Shown one piece after another: positions 1 through 3,899 of a stretch of 5,944 nt of DNA. A model generated the notes under the pieces. It was not told the origin of the DNA. It worked only from the letters and a program-made list of their open reading frames with translations, and made no database searches. Source of the stretch: Syntrophomonadaceae bacterium (lineage in GTDB: Bacteria; Bacillota; Ch66; Ch109); contig JAAZDI010000117.1 of assembly GCA_012512295.1 (NCBI GenBank), forward strand, positions 1 to 5,944. The letters are read 5' to 3'. The stretch's first letter is position 1. Each line of letters begins with the position of its first letter. A program made the translations under genes and the position numbers.

Positions 1-165
1 ACTACAATTTAAACAAAAAGGGCTTTTCAAATCCCTGAGCGCTCTGGAACAATGAATTAGTTCGGTCTCTGCCCCCAACAGCCGGGCCTCTTCTAAAGCC
101 TTTTCTAATAAATACGCTGTATTACCTTTGCTGTCTGGACTCCCATTGAGCCCGATAATTAACAA
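1..165 (-). CDS. Flavodoxin-fold NADPH-dependent FMN reductase / iron-sulfur flavoprotein-like, N-terminal part (runs off left edge)
   Basis: The minus strand reads as 55 uninterrupted codons from a TTG at 165-163 to the window edge. The product begins MLIIGLNGSPDSKGNT, a hydrophobic first strand followed by the FMN-phosphate loop of flavodoxin-like reductases (G8, S9, P10, S12, N15, T16). A helix with ALEEARLLGAETELI follows, as in the NADPH-dependent FMN reductase family. Cysteines at residues 39, 51 and 54, the last two as CLNC in a PFCLNC context, resemble the Cys-rich insert of iron-sulfur flavoproteins that carries a [4Fe-4S] cluster near FMN. The cluster is inferred because any further cysteine lies outside the window. 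The TTG start is chosen because GGAGG at 180-176 sits 10 bases upstream; CTG at 168 is the only nearby alternative. The likely role is cytoplasmic flavin-dependent electron transfer or quinone/nitro reduction, with unknown substrate. It is divergent from the stress-protein gene. Confidence 0.75.
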   Translation of the reverse strand, partial: MLIIGLNGSPDSKGNTAYLLEKALEEARLLGAETELIHCSRALRDLKSPFCLNCS

Positions 166-180
166 CAGCCCCTCACCTCC

Positions 181-404
181 AACAGTTGTGTCATATAGTA
201 TATACTACTTGATCCCTAAATGTTCCTGCTAATTAATGAGGTCTGATCATTAAATAATAGAAAATAATAGACAAAATAAAACAAATAGGGCAAAAAGAAT
301 CTCAAAGAATCAAATCAAAATAAAATAAAAAGTGCCTTTTTGTACTAAACCCTGGAAGCCGCGGTCTAGTCATGTTACAATATATTATAAGGAGGGTGAT
401 GTCA
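181..404. other. AT-rich divergent intergenic spacer
   Basis: This spacer separates the flavodoxin-like gene (minus) from the universal stress protein gene (plus). From about 245 to 330 it is very A-rich on the plus strand and almost free of G, with a short imperfect direct repeat (AAATAATAG / AAAATAATAG) near 251-270. Such a tract could act as an UP-like or bent-DNA element, which is inference. A short AAAAAG-tgc-CTTTTT dyad lies at 327-341. I could not find a convincing -35/-10 pair for either gene. The best plus-strand match, TTGTAC at 340-345 with a weak -10 near 365-370, is poor. No coding potential is seen outside the flanking genes. Confidence 0.5.
196..207. promoter_or_regulatory. Perfect 12-bp palindrome, candidate operator for the left-edge flavoprotein gene
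   Basis: TAGTATATACTA is a perfect 12-bp inverted repeat. It lies about 30 bp upstream of the TTG start of the minus-strand flavodoxin-like gene. The minus-strand reading contains TATACT, which could serve as a -10, so a protein bound here would cover the promoter. Short AT-rich palindromes of this kind are typical repressor targets, but AT-rich DNA also produces them by chance. The regulator is unknown; the nearby PadR protein is one candidate. Confidence 0.35.
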
Positions 405-857
405 ATGTTTGGTCGGATACTGGTCCCCATCGATGGTTCACCGGCTTCCCTGAAGGCAGCCAAGATCGCCAGCGATTTTCTGAGGAAAGGTTGTGCTGTT
501 AGTGTTACCTTGTTGCATGTTGCCCTTAACCCTCAGGAATATGCCCTTCAATTGGAAGGGTTCTACACCCGGCCGGATCTACCGCGTTTTCGCGAGGAAC
601 TGATGGAAAAGGTTCAGGAGATCGCCCAACAGACTTTGGATCAAGCCTTGGTTAGCTTTGACTCTAGTATGAAGGTTGAAACCGAAATTGAGTACGGTCC
701 TCCGGCAGAAACCATCTGCGATGTCGCCCACTCTGGAAATTACGGTTTAATTATTATTGGCAATCGCGGTCTAAATAAACTACAAAGACTATTTCTAGGC
801 AGTATCAGCAGTAAAGTAACATCTTTGGCTAAGTGTCCAGTGCTAGTCATTAAGTAG
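405..857 (+). CDS. Universal stress protein A family, ATP-binding type
   Basis: A 150-residue single-domain UspA protein, the usual length for the family and predicted cytoplasmic. The N-terminus FGRILVPIDGSPAS gives the first beta strand with Asp10, which contacts adenine in nucleotide-binding members. Near the C-terminus IIIGNRG...LGSIS matches the G-x2-G-x9-G-S/T phosphate-binding motif exactly (G119, G122, G132, S133), so it should be the ATP-binding subtype rather than the UspA subtype that lacks it. The final strand CPVLVIK is also typical. The start is placed at the ATG at 405 because AAGGAGGG at 389-396 is then 8 bases away. An in-frame ATG at 399 is too close to that site and the one at 372 lies upstream of it. 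These proteins usually accumulate under starvation, redox or membrane stress and dimerise; the specific role here cannot be read from sequence. The gene stands alone and ends at a terminator shared with the convergent repressor gene. Confidence 0.93.
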   Translation: MFGRILVPIDGSPASLKAAKIASDFLRKGCAVSVTLLHVALNPQEYALQLEGFYTRPDLPRFREELMEKVQEIAQQTLDQALVSFDSSMKVETEIEYGPPAETICDVAHSGNYGLIIIGNRGLNKLQRLFLGSISSKVTSLAKCPVLVIK

Positions 858-882
858 TTTTCCTAATCATTAGTGAATAAAT

Positions 883-940
883 AAACCAAAGGGCAGCCGG
901 AGTAAAATAATCCGCAACTTTCCCTTTGGTTTTCTTTTTT
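883..940. terminator. Bidirectional rho-independent terminator between convergent genes
   Basis: AAACCAAAGGG at 883-893 pairs perfectly with CCCTTTGGTTT at 922-932. The 28-base loop contains a smaller nested hairpin (CGGA near 899, TCCG at 911-914). On the plus strand the stem runs into TTTTCTTTTTT, terminating the stress-protein transcript. On the minus strand it is followed by a T-rich run (TTTATTTATT), terminating the repressor transcript. Its position between two convergent stop codons, 26 bases after one and about 16 bases after the other, fits a shared terminator. Confidence 0.85.
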
Positions 941-955
941 GTGTTATGTTCTTCT

Positions 956-1345
956 TTAGGCTTGACTAAAATTTTTATACCTTACCAGAAAGTTTTCTAA
1001 TCTTTCAATTTTCTTTCGTATATCATCGGCCCAAGTGGCTAATAAATCAGCTGCTTCCGGAGTTACTTCATATAGCCGTTTAGCCGGCCCCGACCCATTA
1101 GTCATCCAGGAGGATTTAACCAGTCCGTCTTCTTCCATTCTCCTCAAGTTACGGTATACTGTGCCTGGATCTGGCGCGTCATCATCAAAGCCAAATTCTA
1201 CTAACTTTTCAATCAACTCGTAGCCATGCGATGGCTTCTCATGAAGAAGTAACAAGAGACAGGGTTCTACCAATTTTCCCGATCTACTGCCACGCGTACT
1301 AGAGCTTTGATACAAATCAGTCTTCTCTGATTGTTGCTTTGCCAC
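956..1345 (-). CDS. PadR-family winged-helix transcriptional repressor
   Basis: A 129-residue PadR-type DNA-binding protein. After a polar N-terminal tail of about 23 residues, the winged helix-turn-helix spans residues 25-95: LVEPCLLLLLHEKPSHGYELIEKL, then the recognition-helix region DPGTVYRNLRRMEEDGLV, then the wing KSSWMTNGSGPAKRLYEVT. The C-terminal helix (96-125, Leu/Ile rich) is the family's dimerisation helix, and its short length fits PadR subfamily 2. Close relatives are often labelled poly-beta-hydroxybutyrate-responsive repressor, but no phasin or PHB gene is nearby. The start is the GTG at 1345 because GGGGAGG at 1361-1355 lies 9 bases upstream; a TTG at 1363 would place that site inside the gene. 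It is divergent from glnA and convergent with the stress-protein gene. PadR proteins commonly repress their own and neighbouring genes in response to small molecules or envelope stress. The ligand and targets here are unknown. Confidence 0.92.
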   Translation of the reverse strand: MAKQQSEKTDLYQSSSTRGSRSGKLVEPCLLLLLHEKPSHGYELIEKLVEFGFDDDAPDPGTVYRNLRRMEEDGLVKSSWMTNGSGPAKRLYEVTPEAADLLATWADDIRKKIERLENFLVRYKNFSQA

Positions 1346-1421
1346 CGGATTATTCCTCCCCAAAAATACACTAATAGTTTTGATAATAAAAGCAGATTCA
1401 ATATAGCATCTAACGGATTAT

Positions 1422-1430
1422 ATTATAGCA
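1422..1430 (-). promoter_or_regulatory. Extended -10 promoter of the PadR gene
   Basis: The minus strand reads TGCTATAAT here, a perfect -10 hexamer with the TGn extension. No good -35 lies 16-18 bases upstream, as is common for extended -10 promoters. A TTGACG just upstream is only 5 bases from the hexamer and cannot be its -35. Transcription should start near 1415, giving a leader of about 70 bases before the GTG at 1345. Confidence 0.6.
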
Positions 1431-1584
1431 CACGTCAATGCAGGCGATAACTATTTTTTGACGGTCTTGTCCATATTAATGAAAATTATATTTATTTATG
1501 ACTGTGCACATATGCTTATGCTTTTCTACTATGCCTGAATACTGTATATTTTTATCAACTCCAGCTAATCCAACAACAAAGCTG

Positions 1585-1613
1585 ATGACAGTTTTCGACA
1601 ACATTGCTATAAT
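1585..1613 (+). promoter_or_regulatory. Sigma-A-type promoter of glnA
   Basis: ATGACA (1585-1590; 5 of 6 to TTGACA) and TATAAT (1608-1613) are separated by exactly 17 bases, and TGC precedes the -10 to give the extended form. Transcription should begin near 1620, leaving a leader of about 39 bases that is too short for a riboswitch. It is the best-defined promoter in the window, which fits a highly expressed housekeeping enzyme. Confidence 0.8.
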
Positions 1614-1615
1614 GT
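1601..1615. promoter_or_regulatory. ACATT-N5-AATGT dyad over the glnA -10, candidate operator
   Basis: ACATT at 1601-1605 and AATGT at 1611-1615 form perfect 5-bp inverted arms around GCTAT, enclosing nearly the whole -10 element. A repressor bound here would block RNA polymerase. The arms contain the ACAT/ATGT tetramers used by PadR-family operators, but in the opposite order to the canonical ATGT-N8-ACAT. Assignment to the neighbouring repressor is therefore speculative. Confidence 0.3.
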
Positions 1616-1658
1616 ATCTCGGTATTTTAAGCAGTTATGTGACATGAGGGGGAAAAAG

Positions 1659-3086
1659 GTGTTTAATAGTTTTGAAGAATTACAAAAATACTGCCAACAG
1701 TTTGGAATTAAAATGATTGATTTTAAAATGATTGATTTACTTGGCCGTTGGCGACACCTAACCATTCCGGCGAGTCGCTTTACACCCGAAACCTTAACGA
1801 GCGGTATTGGGTTTGATGGATCGAACTACGGCTACGCCCCAGTAGAAAAAAGCGATATGGTGTTTATTCCCGACCTCCGTTCTGCTTTCACCGATCCATT
1901 CTGCGAAGTACCAACTATCAGCATGATCGGTGATATTTTTGTTATTGGTAACCCGCACCGACGTTTTGAACAGGATCCCCGGACTATTGCTGAAGCAGCG
2001 GAAACCTATCTGCGCTCAACTGGTATCGCCGACGAAATGATAATAGGTCCGGAATTTGAATTCTTTGTCTTTGACCATGTCAGCTACGAAACCCTACCCC
2101 ATCGAACCGGCTATAGAATTGACGCTGAACAGGCCGAATGGAATAGCGGCAATGACGAATGGAACCTTGGTTTTAAGATTCCACACAAAGGCGGCTATCA
2201 TATTGATATTCCTTTTGACGTTTTGTATAACCTGCGCAGTAAGATGTGCCTGCTTCTTGAAGAGCGTGGGGTTAAAGTAAAATACCACCACCACGAAGTA
2301 GCCGGTCCAGGTCAAGTAGAGATTGAAGTTGAGTTTGGCTCGCTGCGGGAAATGGCGGATAAAACTATGCTGATTAAGTATATTGTCCGAAATGCCGCTT
2401 TCCAGGCAGGCAAAACCGCCACCTTTATGCCTAAACCGCTCGTGGGCGAAGCCGGAAACGGCATGCATGTACACATGCACTTATTTAAAAATGGCCAACC
2501 GATTTTCTATGATGAGGCTGGCTACTCCGGTCTTAGTCAACATGCCCTTTACTTTATTGGCGGAATTCTAAAACACGCGCCGGCTCTGTGCGCTCTGACT
2601 AATCCTTCGACCAACAGTTATAAACGATTGGTACCCGGCTACGAAGCACCGGTCAGCATTTGCTTTGCCACCGCTAACCGCAGTGCCGTGATTCGAATTC
2701 CTGATTACGCCAAACTGCCACATCAGAAACGGTTTGAATACCGGGCTGGTGATGCCACCTGCAATCCATACCTGGCTTATTCGGCAATGTTGATGGCCGG
2801 CATCGACGGTATACTCAACCAGATTGATCCTACTGAGGAGGGTTATGGTCCCTATGATTTAAACCTTTACCATCTACCCGAATCAGAAAAGAAGAAGGTT
2901 AAAAGTTTGCCTACCTCCCTGGATGCTGCCTTAGACGCCCTGGAAGCAGATTACGAATTCCTGCTGGCCGGCAATGTCTTTCCTAAACGATTATTAGAAA
3001 TTTGGGTTGACCAAAAACGCAAAGAAGCCAGCAGAGTATCCTTGGCGCCACACCCGGCTGAGTTTGGCTTGTATTATGATCTTTAA
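1659..3086 (+). CDS. glnA: Type I glutamine synthetase, long (beta-like) form
   Basis: A 475-residue enzyme that makes glutamine from glutamate, ammonia and ATP in the cytoplasm, expected to be dodecameric. The beta-grasp domain covers about 1-105, with GFDGSNYG holding the active-site Asp53. The catalytic domain follows. Visible ligands, aligned by eye to the E. coli enzyme, are metal residues E132, E134, E213, E221, H270 and E360, the ATP-site segment GKTATFMPKP (251-260), glutamate-flap E329 in VPGYEAP, and arginines R323, R341, R346 and R362. NLYHLP gives Tyr404, aligned with the adenylylated Tyr of GSI-beta enzymes, and the roughly 25-residue insertion of that class is present near 145-180. 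Oddities are Asn56 where E. coli has Ser53, and Ala265 where it has Asn264. The start is the GTG at 1659 because GAGGGGG (1646-1652) lies 6 bases upstream; ATG 1644 would overlap that site and lacks its own. It is monocistronic. Whether its physiological role is the main assimilatory one is not certain. Confidence 0.95.
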   Translation: MFNSFEELQKYCQQFGIKMIDFKMIDLLGRWRHLTIPASRFTPETLTSGIGFDGSNYGYAPVEKSDMVFIPDLRSAFTDPFCEVPTISMIGDIFVIGNPHRRFEQDPRTIAEAAETYLRSTGIADEMIIGPEFEFFVFDHVSYETLPHRTGYRIDAEQAEWNSGNDEWNLGFKIPHKGGYHIDIPFDVLYNLRSKMCLLLEERGVKVKYHHHEVAGPGQVEIEVEFGSLREMADKTMLIKYIVRNAAFQAGKTATFMPKPLVGEAGNGMHVHMHLFKNGQPIFYDEAGYSGLSQHALYFIGGILKHAPALCALTNPSTNSYKRLVPGYEAPVSICFATANRSAVIRIPDYAKLPHQKRFEYRAGDATCNPYLAYSAMLMAGIDGILNQIDPTEEGYGPYDLNLYHLPESEKKKVKSLPTSLDAALDALEADYEFLLAGNVFPKRLLEIWVDQKRKEASRVSLAPHPAEFGLYYDL

Positions 3087-3089
3087 CGC

Positions 3090-3150
3090 GTGAGGGGTAA
3101 AGGGTGAGGTAAGCGGTAAGACGTTAAGTGTGAGGCATTAGAAGTGAAAC
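3090..3150 (+). repeat. Degenerate heptanucleotide tandem repeat just after glnA
   Basis: Starting 3 bases after the glnA stop, the sequence splits into about nine imperfect units of consensus GTRAGRS: GTGAGGG (3090), GTAAAGG (3097), a 5-base GTGAG (3104), GTAAGCG (3109), GTAAGAC (3116), GTTAAGT (3123), GTGAGGC (3130), ATTAGAA (3137) and GTGAAAC (3144). The strand is strongly G-rich with almost no C, unlike the surrounding DNA. It is transcribed with glnA before the terminator at 3256. It may be a small member of a genome-wide intergenic heptad repeat family; no function can be assigned. Confidence 0.7.
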
Positions 3151-3255
3151 CATTTTTGTATGATAATTTTGACAGCCAATAGCTCTTCGAGAATCGCAAA
3201 TGTAGGTGTTTGGGACGTAATGATAAATGCTATTATAAACGCGTATCCTCTCCGG
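3151..3255. other. Non-coding spacer between the heptad repeat and the terminator
   Basis: This is the middle of a 255-bp gene-free interval (3087-3341). It contains an isolated TTGACA at 3169-3174 without a matching -10, and an extended -10-like TGCTATTAT at 3228-3236 with only weak -35 candidates upstream. A 37-codon ORF opens at 3160 but has no ribosome binding site and runs into the terminator stem, so it is not called. Confidence 0.4.
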
Positions 3256-3293
3256 CCGTCAGCTAAATTATGAAGTTGACGGTTTTATTTTTG
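3256..3293 (+). terminator. Rho-independent terminator downstream of glnA
   Basis: CCGTCAGCT at 3256-3264 pairs with AGTTGACGG at 3274-3282 (one G-U pair) around a 9-base loop, followed by TTTTATTTTTG. The stem and T-tract are typical. It lies 170 bases beyond the glnA stop and 3' of the repeat tract, so the glnA message would have an unusually long 3' untranslated region unless an upstream promoter feeds it separately. It also faces the convergent membrane-protein gene. Confidence 0.88.
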
Positions 3294-3323
3294 ATTGCTA
3301 ATTGTTGCCTAGGCAGCTAAATT
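3260..3323. repeat. Repeated CAGCTAAATT element around the glnA terminator
   Basis: CAGCTAAATT occurs at 3260-3269, inside the terminator hairpin, and again at 3314-3323, where it is followed by GGCTGAC (compare GTTGAC in the first copy). The second copy can form only a weak CAGC/GCTG hairpin and lacks a T-tract. It may be a decayed duplicate of the terminator. A 10-bp palindrome, TGCCTAGGCA (3306-3315), overlaps its left edge. Confidence 0.4.
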
Positions 3324-3341
3324 CTCGGCTGACACTACGAA

Positions 3342-3638
3342 TTATGCCACATCATTTATATTCCCTTTAGCTAATTTAACCGTAGAAAAAATTCCTACTG
3401 TTGTAAATCCAAGAAAAACTAATATCGGAAAATAAAATTGCACAAATTCCATTCCTGCATCTGGGTTGCCATTTGATATTTGAATATCAATAAATAGTAT
3501 CATTGTAATTATAGAGGTAATTGACATTAGAATTCCGGTAATTAATCTTGCCTTATTCCATTTAAGCAGGATAGATAATAATAAAACTAAAAATAAGAAA
3601 ACAATTACTCCACATAATAAAATAGTCAATTCAAGCAA
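3342..3638 (-). CDS. Small three-helix integral membrane protein, function unknown
   Basis: A 98-residue protein that I do not recognise. It has three hydrophobic segments, at about residues 4-25 (LTILLCGVIVFLFLVLLLSI), 31-52 and 66-88. A basic loop (KWNKAR, 26-31) after helix 1 and a polar, acidic loop (SNGNPDAGMEF, 55-65) before helix 3 suggest, by the positive-inside rule, that the loop after helix 1 is cytoplasmic and the acidic one external. The short C-terminal tail NINDVA is polar. The start is a TTG at 3638 with AAGAGGGG (3656-3649) 10 bases upstream; an ATG within that spacer is out of frame. The gene is clearly richer in A+T than glnA or the flavoenzyme gene, which may mean recent arrival or fast evolution. 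It is divergent from the flavoenzyme gene and convergent with glnA. No enzymatic motif is visible, so a channel, accessory subunit or orphan protein are all possible. Confidence 0.7.
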   Translation of the reverse strand: MLELTILLCGVIVFLFLVLLLSILLKWNKARLITGILMSITSIITMILFIDIQISNGNPDAGMEFVQFYFPILVFLGFTTVGIFSTVKLAKGNINDVA

Positions 3639-3680
3639 CTGAAAACATCCCCTCTTACATGCGATTATATCTACTACATC

Positions 3681-3686
3681 ATTATA
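3681..3686 (-). promoter_or_regulatory. Candidate -10 of the membrane-protein gene
   Basis: The minus strand reads TATAAT here, 42 bases upstream of the TTG start at 3638. A second TATAAT occurs at 3669-3664. Neither has a good -35 at 16-18 bases, so the choice between them is open, and AT-rich DNA yields such hexamers by chance. Confidence 0.35.
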
Positions 3687-3791
3687 ATAGCTTGAAGATA
3701 TTTCACATTATTTAACGTGGCGGCATCACACTTAGTTACGATAAATACCCTTTTTTATTTGAATACTTGCCTCGCCTAAGACTGCCCAATC

Positions 3792-3807
3792 ATGTGACAA
3801 AACACAT
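3792..3807. promoter_or_regulatory. PadR-type dyad ATGT-N8-ACAT upstream of the dienoyl-CoA reductase-like gene
   Basis: ATGTGACAAAACACAT has 5-bp inverted arms (ATGTG/CACAT) separated by 6 bases, which is the same as ATGT-N8-ACAT. That spacing is the form described for PadR and LmrR operators. It lies about 93 bp upstream of the ATG at 3900, in the divergent region shared with the membrane-protein gene. The CACATTATT on its right side recurs at 3704-3712, next to the membrane-protein promoter. A PadR-family gene lies 2.4 kb away in the same window, but direct control is inference. Confidence 0.4.
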
Positions 3808-3899
3808 TATTGGTAGTAAAATTGATACATTAATTATTTTATATTCTTGGATTAATTTTTGCAATATTCAAAAGATATTCAGGGAGGATTGTTTAAACA

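Larger units (their letters stand above)
1346..1658. other. Divergent control region between the PadR repressor and glnA
   Basis: This roughly 310-bp non-coding stretch holds the two ribosome binding sites, a TGCTATAAT extended -10 for each gene on opposite strands about 185 bp apart, and an ACATT-N5-AATGT dyad over the glnA -10. Small palindromes include TGTGCACA near 1503-1510 and ATGTGACAT at 1637-1645. I looked for a GlnR/TnrA-type site (TGTNA-N7-TNACA) and saw none, so the usual Bacillus-type nitrogen control is not evident. No RNA gene, riboswitch or further ORF is apparent. Confidence 0.6.

Noticed and set aside
1710..1739. Tandem 15-bp repeat in glnA encoding KMIDF/KMIDL
   Set aside because: By eye the region aligns without a gap to E. 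coli GlnA (VKFVDLRFTD), so no insertion or duplication is needed. The similarity comes from similar codons in a beta strand.
2094..2480. Open frame on the minus strand inside glnA
   Set aside because: It lies entirely opposite a well-conserved enzyme, has no ribosome binding site and no recognisable domain, so it is a shadow frame.
3090..3150. CRISPR array or G-quadruplex
   Set aside because: The units are 7 bp and contiguous without spacers, so it is not CRISPR. There are too few runs of three or more G for a convincing quadruplex.
3160..3273. Possible 37-codon ORF after glnA
   Set aside because: No Shine-Dalgarno sequence precedes it, no family is recognisable, and its end lies inside the terminator hairpin.
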